From Azospirillum soli (GTDB lineage: Bacteria; Pseudomonadota; Alphaproteobacteria; Azospirillales; Azospirillaceae), in contig NZ_JAGINQ010000022.1 in NCBI RefSeq assembly GCF_017876165.1, positions 1 to 64,000 of the forward strand: a DNA stretch of 64,000 nt, read 5' to 3'. Below, piece after piece: positions 18,322-26,035 of this stretch. The notes under the pieces were generated by a model. The model was not told where the DNA came from and searched no databases. It saw only the letters and a list, made by a program, of their open reading frames with translations. Made by a program: the position numbers and the translations under genes. Position 1 is the stretch's first letter, and each line of letters begins with the position of its first letter.

Positions 18322-19431
18322 ATGATATCCACAGCCACCAGGATCGTCGGTGTTTACGCCGGGCTTGCCTCCGCGTGGGTGGTCGGGTCCGACTGGGCGC
18401 TGGACCTGGTCGGCCTGGGGGAATCCGTCGTCATCCAGAACATCAAGGGCGCCGGGTTCGTCGCCTGCACCTCGCTTGTGCTCTGGGTGTTCCTGCGCCG
18501 GGCCTTCGCCCGCCGCGCGCGGTCGGAGGAGGCCTTGCGCTCGACCATGGAGCGGCTGGCCCAGTCGGAGGCCGATCTGCGCTCCATCATCGAAAATCTG
18601 CCCGATGCCTTCTACCGGGTCGATCTCGACGGGCGGATCACCATGGTCTCTCCCCACTTTGCGCAGGAGTTCGGATTCACGCGGGACGAGGTGATCGGTA
18701 CCGAGATGGCCGACCGCTACGCCGAGGTGGATGGTCGCGCCAAGTTCCTGGAGGCGCTGGAGGCGGGTGGCGGGCAGGTTCGGCATTACGGTGTTGCCAT
18801 GCGGCGCAAGGACGGCAGCCCGATCTGGATTTCGGCCAACGCCTACGTCCGCCGGGATCTCTCCGGCAAGCCCATTGGCATCGAAGGCGTGGCGCGCAAC
18901 GTCACCGAACAGCACAGGATGGAGGAGCGGCTGCGCTACCTCGCCGGGCACGACGCGCTGACCGGCCTGTGCAACCGCATCCGGTTCGAGGATCGCTTGC
19001 AGCACGCCATCACGCGGGCGCGGCGGGAGAACCGCATGCTGGCGCTGCTGTTCCTCGACCTCGACGGGTTCAAGGAGATCAACGACACCTACGGGCACCA
19101 CAAGGGCGACGAGATCCTGGTGGTGATCGGTCAGCGCCTGACCACGGTCCTGCGCGACAGCGATTCCACCGCGCGCATGGGCGGTGATGAGTTCGCCGTG
19201 CTGCTGGAGGGCGGCATCACGACCGACGCAGCGCGGGTGGTGGCGGAAAAGATCATCGCCGCCATCGGCGCCCCCCTACCCGGCATCGAACTGTCCGTGT
19301 CGGCCAGCGTCGGCATCGCGATCTACCCGCGCGACGGCCTCAATTCCGACGCGCTGCTGAAAAGCGCCGACCAATCCATGTACCGGGCCAAGCGCCTGGG
19401 CAAGAACCGCTGCGAGCTGGCGCCCTATTAA
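18322..19431 (+). CDS. PAS-GGDEF diguanylate cyclase
   Basis: A 369-residue membrane-bound diguanylate cyclase. Two N-terminal hydrophobic helices (about 5-22 and 43-60), a short coiled linker, a PAS domain (about 85-205, SIIENLPDAFYRVDLDG), and a GGDEF domain. The active site is intact GGDEF (287-291) and the inhibitory I-site RDSD (278-281) is spaced five residues before it, so product feedback is expected. It makes c-di-GMP from GTP. The start at 18322 puts the first hydrophobic helix at the N terminus. In this window the obvious c-di-GMP target is PelD (32708-34096), though linkage is inference. Confidence 0.92.
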   Translation: MISTATRIVGVYAGLASAWVVGSDWALDLVGLGESVVIQNIKGAGFVACTSLVLWVFLRRAFARRARSEEALRSTMERLAQSEADLRSIIENLPDAFYRVDLDGRITMVSPHFAQEFGFTRDEVIGTEMADRYAEVDGRAKFLEALEAGGGQVRHYGVAMRRKDGSPIWISANAYVRRDLSGKPIGIEGVARNVTEQHRMEERLRYLAGHDALTGLCNRIRFEDRLQHAITRARRENRMLALLFLDLDGFKEINDTYGHHKGDEILVVIGQRLTTVLRDSDSTARMGGDEFAVLLEGGITTDAARVVAEKIIAAIGAPLPGIELSVSASVGIAIYPRDGLNSDALLKSADQSMYRAKRLGKNRCELAPY

Positions 19432-19442
19432 CCCGGCCTCCC

Positions 19443-20078
19443 TTAACCCGGCCGGCCGGCTTCGAACACCAGCCGCAGGCCGAGCGCGCCGATGACCGAC
19501 GCGGCCAGCCGGTCGATCCACGCCTTGGAGCGCAGATAGGCCGAACGCGGACGCCCCGCCGAGAAGGCCAGCGCGACGACGGCGTACCAGCCGGCTTCGA
19601 TCAGGAACACGGCGGGCGGTAGCGTCAGCAGCACCCAGGCCGGCGGCGTGGCCGGCAGCAGCGCCGCGAAGATGCTGCCGTAGACGATGGCCGTCTTCGG
19701 GTTGCTGAGCTGCGTTGCGAGCGCGAAGGTGAAGGATCGGCCGACGCCGCCGGGCTGCGCGCCGTCCGTGTCCGGAACGGTGATCGTCTCGCGAGCCCCG
19801 CGCCAGATCCGCACGGCGAGATAGATGAGGTACAGGCCGCCCGCCAGTTTCAGGCCCAGATACAGCCAGCCCACCTGCGACAGCAGCGTGTGCAGGCCGA
19901 GAAGGGCCAGGGCGGCGAAGGTGACTCCGCCGACGCCCATGCCCAGCGCCGCCGCGAGGCCGGCTTGGCGCGATACTGCGATGGAGGTGCGCGCGACCAG
20001 CACGAAACTCGGCCCCGGACTGATCGCACCGATCGCCAGCGCGCCGAGGATGCTGAACAAGGCGATGGTGGCGTCCAT
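19443..20078 (-). CDS. LysE/RhtB-family amino-acid exporter
   Basis: A 211-residue inner-membrane exporter with about six helices. Family features: GAISPGPSFVLVARTSIAVSRQAGLAAALGMGVGG near the start and LSNPKTAIVYGSIFAALLP in the middle. Members of this family export lysine, threonine, homoserine lactone or related solutes; the substrate here cannot be told. Convergent with the diguanylate cyclase, 11 bases apart. Confidence 0.9.
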   Translation of the reverse strand: MDATIALFSILGALAIGAISPGPSFVLVARTSIAVSRQAGLAAALGMGVGGVTFAALALLGLHTLLSQVGWLYLGLKLAGGLYLIYLAVRIWRGARETITVPDTDGAQPGGVGRSFTFALATQLSNPKTAIVYGSIFAALLPATPPAWVLLTLPPAVFLIEAGWYAVVALAFSAGRPRSAYLRSKAWIDRLAASVIGALGLRLVFEAGRPG

Positions 20079-20161
20079 GGGCGGCTCCGCTGTTGGTCGA
20101 GGGAAGCAGGGTAGAACGAAATCCGGCGCGGACCGACCCGGATTTCGTCACGGCGGGTGCG

Positions 20162-20506
20162 TTATTCCGCCGCCATCATGACGCTGGAGGACTTGCGCGC
20201 CTTGCCGCGCTTCGGGCCGGTCGGGATGAGGCCGAGCGTCCGGCCGACCTCTTCCTGCGTCGGCTTGCGCTGGTAGGCGGCCACATAGCGGTCCAGCGCC
20301 GCGAGGCATTCGGCCATGGTGCCGGAACCCACCGCTTTGCAGTCCTCGAACGCGTGCGGTTCGGGGCGGTACCAGTGGGTGATGTAGCAGTCCTGGCTGC
20401 CCCCATTGTTTTGATGGCCCAGGCTGAGGGTGAGGGCGAAGCGGCCCTCGTGCCCGATACGGGCGTGAGCCGCGCGCAGCCGGGCCTGGACCTCCTCGAT
20501 CGTCAT
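20162..20506 (-). CDS. hypothetical protein of recombination module
   Basis: A 114-residue soluble protein starting MTIEEVQARLRAAHARIG, with a beta-type centre (GRFALTLSLGHQNNGGSQDCYITHWY) and a basic C terminus (GPKRGKARKSSS). AGGACAGG precedes the ATG at 20506. It is the last gene of a four-gene minus-strand set headed by YqaJ exonuclease and the annealing recombinase, so a phage-type accessory role is likely. No family recognised. Confidence 0.6.
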   Translation of the reverse strand: MTIEEVQARLRAAHARIGHEGRFALTLSLGHQNNGGSQDCYITHWYRPEPHAFEDCKAVGSGTMAECLAALDRYVAAYQRKPTQEEVGRTLGLIPTGPKRGKARKSSSVMMAAE

Positions 20507-20538
20507 GGTTTCCCTGTCCTTTTTGATCTGGCTTTCGA

Positions 20539-20844
20539 TCAGGCCGCTTCCTGAAGCAGCCGTTCTTCCAACCGGCGAGCCCACTCGGCGTCACGGGCGA
20601 GCAGGTCGATGACGGCGCGGGTCGGACCCGCCGTTTCCGCTGGCGTGTCGGGGCGCAGCAGGCTGGCCAGCCGCATGGCCTGCGTCTCCGCCTCCGCCTC
20701 GACCCAGCGGGCGTAGTGGCGCCGCCGGTCCGCCTCGTTCCAGTACCAGCGCGGAAGCTGGGCGTGGGTCCGCTCCATCTCGCCCTCCCAGGCGCTCATG
20801 CGGAAGAGCCCGCTGGGAGAGCGTTCGGCGTGGGATACGTTCAT
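20539..20844 (-). CDS. hypothetical protein of recombination module
   Basis: A 101-residue, mostly helical, charged protein (WYWNEADRRRHYARWVEAEAETQAMRLAS-type region). GGGGGAGG four bases before the ATG gives a firm start. It lies 34 bases after the recombinase gene and 32 before the next small gene, on the same strand. No recognisable domain; context suggests a phage-derived helper. Confidence 0.55.
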   Translation of the reverse strand: MNVSHAERSPSGLFRMSAWEGEMERTHAQLPRWYWNEADRRRHYARWVEAEAETQAMRLASLLRPDTPAETAGPTRAVIDLLARDAEWARRLEERLLQEAA

Positions 20845-20878
20845 GACGCCTCCCCCAAGAAAATCCGAGTCAGGCGGC

Positions 20879-21730
20879 TCAGGCGGCCTCCAGGCCGTCG
20901 TCGCCGCCTTCCTCGCGCTTGATGATCTCAGCCTTCTTCTGGGCGAAAAGGCCGGTGATGCGGTGCTGGGCTGCCCGGTCGATGGCGCCGATCTCGCGCA
21001 GGCGCGTGCCGACGCCGGACCGCCAGACCTCCTCCAGGTCGTCGAGGTCGAGGCAGGCGTTCAGGCGCTTGCGAACCTCCTCCTCGAAGGCGGCGATGGC
21101 GGCGGGTTGCAGGTCCGGGTTGGCCTTGGCGGCGTAGAACGCCTCCGATTCCTCCCGGTACTTGCTGTCTTCGTACTGGCCCATATGGATGTCGGCGGCG
21201 AGGCCGAGCTGCACGAGGCACTTACCCACCGCGTCGGTCATCGACATCTTGAAGCACTCGTCGTCCGGCGCCTCGATGCCGTTGCGGCGGCGGACCATTT
21301 CGGTGCCGCCCCACTGCGGGCCGGTGAAGCACTTCTCGCCCGTTTCCGGATCGACGTACCAGACGCGGGCGCAGATGAAGACCATGCGTTCGGCGATGGT
21401 CCAGTCCACCTGCTCATAGCCCCAGCCCTTGCCGACCGGACCGAACACCTCGGTCATCATCTGCAAACGCCAGGTCGGGTCGATCTGCGTGCCGCGGAAA
21501 CCGCCGGAGCGGGTGAAGGGCTTGGTCGCCTTCGGGTCCGTCCGCTTCAGCTTGTTCCACAAGTGCATGTTGTCGAATTTGGGGGAGGGCGCGGCCGTGC
21601 CCTTCATGTCCGAGGCTGCCATCTCCTTCGCCGCCGCCTCCGTCGCCCCGTGCGCCTTGGAACCGCTAACCTTCGGCTCGGCCTTGCTCTCGGCCTTTTC
21701 GGCTTCGGCGACGGTGTCGGTCTTGCTCAT
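20879..21730 (-). CDS. phage-type single-strand annealing recombinase (Rad52/Sak-like)
   Basis: A 283-residue protein. The first 55 residues are a lysine/alanine/glutamate-rich disordered segment; the core (about 55-200) contains KRTDPKATKPFTRSGGFRGTQIDPTW, RMVFICARVWYVDPETG, QWGGTEMV and TDAVGKCLVQLGLAADIHMG, the pattern of phage Rad52-like annealing proteins; the C terminus is helical. Such proteins coat single strands and anneal them, paired with an exonuclease. The ATG at 21730 overlaps the TGA of the YqaJ exonuclease gene (ATGA), a classic Red-type pair. The exact annealase superfamily is tentative; that it is the beta-type partner is well supported by context. Confidence 0.65.
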   Translation of the reverse strand: MSKTDTVAEAEKAESKAEPKVSGSKAHGATEAAAKEMAASDMKGTAAPSPKFDNMHLWNKLKRTDPKATKPFTRSGGFRGTQIDPTWRLQMMTEVFGPVGKGWGYEQVDWTIAERMVFICARVWYVDPETGEKCFTGPQWGGTEMVRRRNGIEAPDDECFKMSMTDAVGKCLVQLGLAADIHMGQYEDSKYREESEAFYAAKANPDLQPAAIAAFEEEVRKRLNACLDLDDLEEVWRSGVGTRLREIGAIDRAAQHRITGLFAQKKAEIIKREEGGDDGLEAA

Positions 21731-22698
21731 TCGTCCCATCGGTCGGGTCCTTTGCTCGTCAGATTCGTCTCGTCTCTCCCCTCACCCCAGCCGCCGCTGA
21801 GAACAGCGCCCAGGCTCGGGTCAGGGGACATCGAACTCGGGGGCTCCCACGGTTCGGCATAATCCAGCGCCCGCTTGGGCGGCGCGCCGTAGCGAAGCGA
21901 CAACCGGCCCTCGCGGTCGCGCGCGAGGTACAGGCCGCGCCCCGGCTCGTCACCGGCGAAAAAGGCGACGCGGGCGTCGGCCGGCATCAGCGCCTTCAGG
22001 GCGGCCTCCGCCTCCTTCACCGCGAGCGCGGTCGAGCGCTGCTCCACCAGCACGGCGGCCAGCGAGACGAAGCGGTTGTGCCGGGCCATGTCCACCACCC
22101 GGCGCGTCTCGTAGACCGGCGCGTCGAAGGGCAGCGGATCGCTCGGCTCCACATCGTTGGCGACGTGCCACCAGAAGGCGGTCAGGTTCTCCAGCAACGC
22201 CTCGCAGTCCTCCTCCATCCTGCGAACACGCACGATTGCGTGCCCGTTCGGGCGCAGGATCGACAACAGCCCACGGTCCATTCCCATCACCGTCAGCTGG
22301 TGCTGAAGCTGCCAGTGGTAGCGCTGCGCCAGTTCCGCGTCCGACTGGAAGCCGCCGGAGAACTTGGCCTCCACCACCATGTCCGGTGTGGTTGCGGTCT
22401 CCCCATCCTCCCAGGTCAGGAAGTCGGGGTGCGCGACCATCCAGTCATGTTCGGGGTGGATCCAGGTCTCCTCGGCCGCCACGCAGCGCACGCCGGTGGC
22501 ATGCTCCACGAAGCGGGGGTGCAAATGTTCAGTGGCGATGCCGATCTGGACGGCGGCGACGAGGTCTAGGTTGGCCGGTTCGGTGCGCCCGGTCTTCTCG
22601 CGCCACAGCGCCAGCCAGTCGCCCGCCATGACGCGGCCGGCGTCGGAAGACCCGACACGCCCTGCCCGCGCGGCGCGCTGCGCGTCCGAAATCGCCAT
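21727..22698 (-). CDS. YqaJ-family viral exonuclease
   Basis: A 323-residue lambda-exonuclease-like PD-(D/E)xK nuclease of the YqaJ family. Motifs: GRVGSSDAGRVM near the start, E in ATEHLHPRF, MVAHPDFLTW (Asp), VVEAKFSG (ExK), and YHWQLQHQLTVMG (the YxxQ block). It resects double-stranded DNA 5'-3' to feed the annealing protein encoded directly downstream. The ATG at 22698 follows a purine-rich run; a TTG at 22716 would add six residues. No phage structural or integrase gene is nearby, so this is a domesticated or relic recombination unit. Confidence 0.8.
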   Translation of the reverse strand: MAISDAQRAARAGRVGSSDAGRVMAGDWLALWREKTGRTEPANLDLVAAVQIGIATEHLHPRFVEHATGVRCVAAEETWIHPEHDWMVAHPDFLTWEDGETATTPDMVVEAKFSGGFQSDAELAQRYHWQLQHQLTVMGMDRGLLSILRPNGHAIVRVRRMEEDCEALLENLTAFWWHVANDVEPSDPLPFDAPVYETRRVVDMARHNRFVSLAAVLVEQRSTALAVKEAEAALKALMPADARVAFFAGDEPGRGLYLARDREGRLSLRYGAPPKRALDYAEPWEPPSSMSPDPSLGAVLSGGWGEGRDETNLTSKGPDRWDE

Positions 22699-22928
22699 TC
22701 CCCTGCCGGCCCCCAAGCCGTCTTTCCGGTCTTGATGCGCTCTCGCAGCACCCCGTCATTAACCATAATGCCGGACGCCAAATATGGGCTGCGAACATGC
22801 AGGATTCAAGAACAAAAAGAGAACCTGAGGCGTGGCCGTAAGGATCGAAAATTCGAATGTTTTCAGGATGGTAAGTGGAGGATGAAACAGTCCCGGCAGC
22901 GCTGCTCCGGAAAGCCGGTTTGGCGACA

Positions 22929-23002
22929 CAGATGGACACCGATGAACACTGATGGTCGGATGCCTCGTTAATGCCTCATCTGTGTTTGTTGGTGTCCATC
23001 TG
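22929..23002. repeat. 26-bp imperfect inverted repeat
   Basis: Arms at 22929-22954 and 22977-23002 share CAGATGGACACC and AACAC.GATG, with about five mismatches over 26 bases. Each arm itself contains short GATGnACACn direct repeats. It lies between the end of the repressor gene (23016) and the start of the exonuclease gene (22698), so it may terminate repressor transcription. The motif resembles a family of ACAGATG-type intergenic repeats seen in diverse bacteria. Confidence 0.5.
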
Positions 23003-23015
23003 CATCAAATTATTT

Positions 23016-23651
23016 TCAAATTCGCAGAGCGCGCATGACGTGCACCGCCACTCCGGCGACGTTCGCTTCGTCGATGGCGGTCGGGCGACATTCGGGATCG
23101 GTGCTCACCGGGAGAAGCTGCGGCGGGAAGAAGCGGTAACCGCACACGGTCCCATTCCCCACCGTGACCACCACGTCGCCGGCCCGTGGCTCCAGCACGT
23201 CGGTGGGTTCCAGCACCACGCAGTCGTCGGGCAGGACGCCGGCCGCATTCAGGCTCTTGGACGCGATGGTCAGCGCGAAGGCGCGGCGCGAGGCCGGCCG
23301 GTCCACGGCGATGCTGCGGGAGCCGTCGCGCAAAGCGGAGGCAATGAACGCCTCCCCTGCCCGCTTGCCGAGGCCCAGGAAGGCGCGCACCTGCTCCACG
23401 GTCAGCAGAGGCACGCGAGACACCGGCGGGTAGGCGGTTTCGTCAAGGAAGCGGGGCTCGGAGCCGGCGACGCGGGCGAGCCGGCCCAGGGTCTCGGCGC
23501 TTGGCACGCTGCCGCGCGCAGGGTCGCGCAAAAAGCGCGTCAGGTTGGTGGCCGTGACGCCGGCCAAGCGCGCCCAGGCCCCGGCGCTCCAGCCGCGCGC
23601 CTCCATCACTCCGGTCATCCAGCGCAGGATTGCCCGCCGCGTGTCGTCCAT
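23016..23651 (-). CDS. LexA/CI-like repressor, S24 fold with altered active site
   Basis: A 211-residue protein: helix-turn-helix (about residues 22-62, WARLAGVTATNLTRFL) and a C-terminal S24 peptidase-like domain. The nucleophile position is SKSLNAAGVLPDDCVVLEP (Ser 133), but where LexA-type proteins have the general-base lysine in TVKR this reads TVCGYRF (Cys 170), so autocleavage may be lost. It stands about 300 bases upstream of, and on the same strand as, the exonuclease-annealase genes and is the obvious candidate regulator of them. Confidence 0.75.
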   Translation of the reverse strand: MDDTRRAILRWMTGVMEARGWSAGAWARLAGVTATNLTRFLRDPARGSVPSAETLGRLARVAGSEPRFLDETAYPPVSRVPLLTVEQVRAFLGLGKRAGEAFIASALRDGSRSIAVDRPASRRAFALTIASKSLNAAGVLPDDCVVLEPTDVLEPRAGDVVVTVGNGTVCGYRFFPPQLLPVSTDPECRPTAIDEANVAGVAVHVMRALRI

Positions 23652-23793
23652 CGTCCTGTTTCCGCAGCCTGATCAGAGCCGACAGAATGAGAACGTGGGC
23701 GGAACGCACAAGGGTTCTTCGCCTATGTCACAATTTCGTTGAAGATACGCTGCGATTTCGCAGTATCGCCTTGGACTCTATGGGTTGAAGCCT

Positions 23794-24234
23794 CTACAGG
23801 CCGGAGTCCCGCTCCAGATTCACGATCATGACGCCGATGAGGCGGCGAAGCTCCGCCTGTTCCTCCTCGCTCAGCCCTTTGATGGCCGTCTGGTTGACGG
23901 TGCGCGCGGCGGCGGTGGCCGGCTCCTCCAGATCGCGGGCGCGCGCGGTCAAGTGGATCAGCGAACGGCGGCCGTCGTTGGGGTCGGGCTCGCGCCGGAT
24001 CAGGCCGTCCCGCTCCATCCGGTTCAGGGTGTTGGCCATGGTCGGCTGCTCGATCTGCACGATGCGGCACAGTTCCGCCTGGGTCAGCCCCTCGCGCTCC
24101 CACAAGGCCAGGAGGACGGGGAACTGGCCCGGCGACAGGCCGTATGGCTGGATGCGCCGCTCCAGCGCCCGCGCGAACAGGCGGGCGAGGTGGTTGACCA
24201 TATACCCGAAGGAATCAGTGCGGCGCAGGACCAT
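23794..24234 (-). CDS. MarR-family transcriptional regulator
   Basis: A 146-residue winged-helix MarR protein: LSPGQFPVLLALWEREGLTQAELCRIVQIEQPTMANTLNRMERDGLIRREPDPNDGRR covers the recognition helix and wing. MarR dimers bind palindromes and release on ligand binding. It starts nine bases after the membrane gene at 24244-24744. The paired palindromes at 24771-24809 upstream of that operon are the likely autoregulatory operators. Confidence 0.9.
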   Translation of the reverse strand: MVLRRTDSFGYMVNHLARLFARALERRIQPYGLSPGQFPVLLALWEREGLTQAELCRIVQIEQPTMANTLNRMERDGLIRREPDPNDGRRSLIHLTARARDLEEPATAAARTVNQTAIKGLSEEEQAELRRLIGVMIVNLERDSGL

Positions 24235-24243
24235 GGCAGTGGC

Positions 24244-24744
24244 TCATGCGTTGGACAGCCGACGAGTACGATAACGCCGCCACGCCGGTTTGGCGATGCC
24301 CAGCGCCATGGCAATCACCGCCATCACCAGATTCACCCCTCCGGCGATTGCTTCCACCTTCAGCGCATCCAGGTAGACCAGCGCGTCGAACGCGGTTCCG
24401 CCAAGCCTGGTTGCCTCGGCGGCCATGATGCGGCCGGCGGGAACGACCAGCAGCAGAGCGTTCGCCACGATCAGCAGCCCCAGCCCGGCATGGACCGCCA
24501 GCCACGGCGCGCGGCGCGGGTCGATTCGTTTCAGCACCATCATGGCGAAGCCGGTCGCGACGGCGACAGCGAGCCCCGGCAGCGTGACCATGTTGGTGAT
24601 GTCGAGAATGCCCCCGCGCGCGGTCAGCACGGCCATCGCATCGTCGCTCCACGGCACGGTCAGGCCGCTGACAATGTGGCCGAAAACGCTGCCGACGAAA
24701 GCCGCGACACCAACCAGATGCAGGAGTTTGAGCAGCTTGAACAT
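24244..24744 (-). CDS. DUF2269-type integral membrane protein
   Basis: A 166-residue membrane protein with four to five helices (LLHLVGVAAFVGSVFGHIVSGL; LAVAVATGFAMMVL; LGLLIVANALLLVV; GVNLVMAVIAMALGIA), consistent with the DUF2269 family. GGAGA seven bases before the ATG at 24744 fixes the start. It is the first gene of a two-gene operon with marR and is probably what that regulator controls. Function unknown. Confidence 0.7.
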   Translation of the reverse strand: MFKLLKLLHLVGVAAFVGSVFGHIVSGLTVPWSDDAMAVLTARGGILDITNMVTLPGLAVAVATGFAMMVLKRIDPRRAPWLAVHAGLGLLIVANALLLVVPAGRIMAAEATRLGGTAFDALVYLDALKVEAIAGGVNLVMAVIAMALGIAKPAWRRYRTRRLSNA

Positions 24745-24770
24745 GGTCAATCTCCATGACGCCTATTTGA

Positions 24771-24809
24771 ATAGCATGCTATTATGATGCCGCTTGCATA
24801 GCAAGCTAT
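24771..24809. promoter_or_regulatory. paired operator palindromes for the MarR operon
   Basis: Two copies of ATAGC-N2-GCTAT: ATAGCATGCTAT at 24771-24782 (perfect 12-bp palindrome) and ATAGCAAGCTAT at 24798-24809, 27 bp centre to centre. They lie just upstream of the operon start (24744) in an AT-rich patch likely to hold the promoter. The symmetric pair is typical of MarR autorepression; direct evidence is lacking. Confidence 0.6.
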
Positions 24810-24900
24810 ATTGATTGTACTCCGATGCGTTGACCGCGCCTGATTGCCCGGACAGGCTTGTGCCATGGTTTCGGCCACCCCGGATCGAAGGAACATGACT

Positions 24901-25593
24901 ATGCGCGTCCTGATGCCGCTCGCTGTGATGGTGCTTGCAGTGATGATGCTCGCCTGCCCGTCCCTGTCCTGGGCGGCCAGCTTTTCCTGCGCAAAGGCAT
25001 CGACGCCAACGGAAAAGGCCATCTGCGCCGACGCGGGCCTGTCGAAGCTCGACGAGCGCCTGTCCGCCGCCTATCGCGATGGCATTAAGCTGCTGTCCGG
25101 AGCGAGCCCGGAGGAGAACGAGGCGCGGTCGGCGGTGAAAGCCGACCAGCGGGCGTGGCTCGGCGAGCGCAACGCCTGCGGTGCCGATACTGCGTGCCTG
25201 CGCACCGCCTACGAGCGCCGGGTGGCGGTCCTGACCTTCCACCCCGATCCCGGCGCGCCGTCGCCCGCCGACCGTTTCGTCGGCAAATTCGATTACGAGG
25301 ACTTCATGGGCATCACTGCCATGGCGCTGCGCGATGGGCGGGTGGCCGTCAGCGTCAGCGGCGCCGAACCGACCACGGCCAAGTGGGTGTGCGATTTCGC
25401 CGGCATCGGCCAGTTGGACAAGGCGGGCAAGCTGTTGGTCGGCGCGCCCGACGCGGAGGGCAACGGCCTGATCCTGGAGGCCAAGGGGGCGTCCACCGTC
25501 GAAATCCCGGACCACCCCGCCAACCGGGCCGCCAGTTCCAACTGGTGCGGCATGAACGGCACCTTCATGCGAGCCTACAGGAGCACCAAGTAA
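24901..25593 (+). CDS. secreted LprI-like protein
   Basis: A 230-residue exported protein. A signal peptide (MRVLMPLAVMVLAVMMLACPSLSWA) is followed by an LprI/DUF1311 domain with paired cysteines (SFSCAKASTPTEKAICADAGLSKLDERLSAAYRD ... RNACGADTACLRTAYERR). LprI-type domains are known as lysozyme inhibitors in mycobacteria and occur widely in periplasmic proteins. A second, beta-rich C-terminal region (about 130-230) is unassigned. AAGGA eight bases before the ATG at 24901 supports this start over the one at 24895. Confidence 0.75.
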   Translation: MRVLMPLAVMVLAVMMLACPSLSWAASFSCAKASTPTEKAICADAGLSKLDERLSAAYRDGIKLLSGASPEENEARSAVKADQRAWLGERNACGADTACLRTAYERRVAVLTFHPDPGAPSPADRFVGKFDYEDFMGITAMALRDGRVAVSVSGAEPTTAKWVCDFAGIGQLDKAGKLLVGAPDAEGNGLILEAKGASTVEIPDHPANRAASSNWCGMNGTFMRAYRSTK

Positions 25594-25627
25594 CACGGGC
25601 CGATTTCACAAGTTGGGAGAGCGCACT

Positions 25628-25948
25628 ATGATCATCACCAGCACCGACAACGTCGAGGGCCGCCGGGTCACCCATTATCTGGGCATGGTCGCCGGGGAGG
25701 CGATCCTGGGCGTGAACATGTTCCGCGACCTGTTCTCCGGCATCCGCGACATCGTCGGCGGGCGGGCCGGCGGCTATCAGAACGCGTTGCGCGACGCGCG
25801 CGAGGCGGCCTTCGCCGACCTGGAGGAGGCGGCACGCGCGCTGGGCGCCGACGCGGTTATCGGCGTGGACATCGATTACGAGGTGCTGGGCAAGGAAAAC
25901 GGCATGCTGATGGTCTCCATCAACGGAACCGCCGTCCGTCTGGGGTAG
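25628..25948 (+). CDS. YbjQ/UPF0145 family protein
   Basis: A 106-residue protein with the family pattern: MIITSTDNVEGRRVTHYLGMVAGEAILG, FRDLFSGIRDIVGGRAGGYQNALRDAREAA and ALGADAVIGVDIDYEVLG. UPF0145 proteins form small pentameric/decameric assemblies of unknown function. Lies 34 bases after the LprI-like gene on the same strand. Confidence 0.88.
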   Translation: MIITSTDNVEGRRVTHYLGMVAGEAILGVNMFRDLFSGIRDIVGGRAGGYQNALRDAREAAFADLEEAARALGADAVIGVDIDYEVLGKENGMLMVSINGTAVRLG

Positions 25949-26035
25949 CGCACTCAGCCGGTTGCCATACTGGACAGTGCCGGCCTGCCCCGTACACTCC
26001 TCCCCCAACGAAGAACATGAGGGGAGGAGTGTACA

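Noticed and set aside
20162..23651. Complete prophage
   Set aside because: No integrase, terminase, capsid or tail genes flank the recombination genes; adjacent genes are housekeeping.
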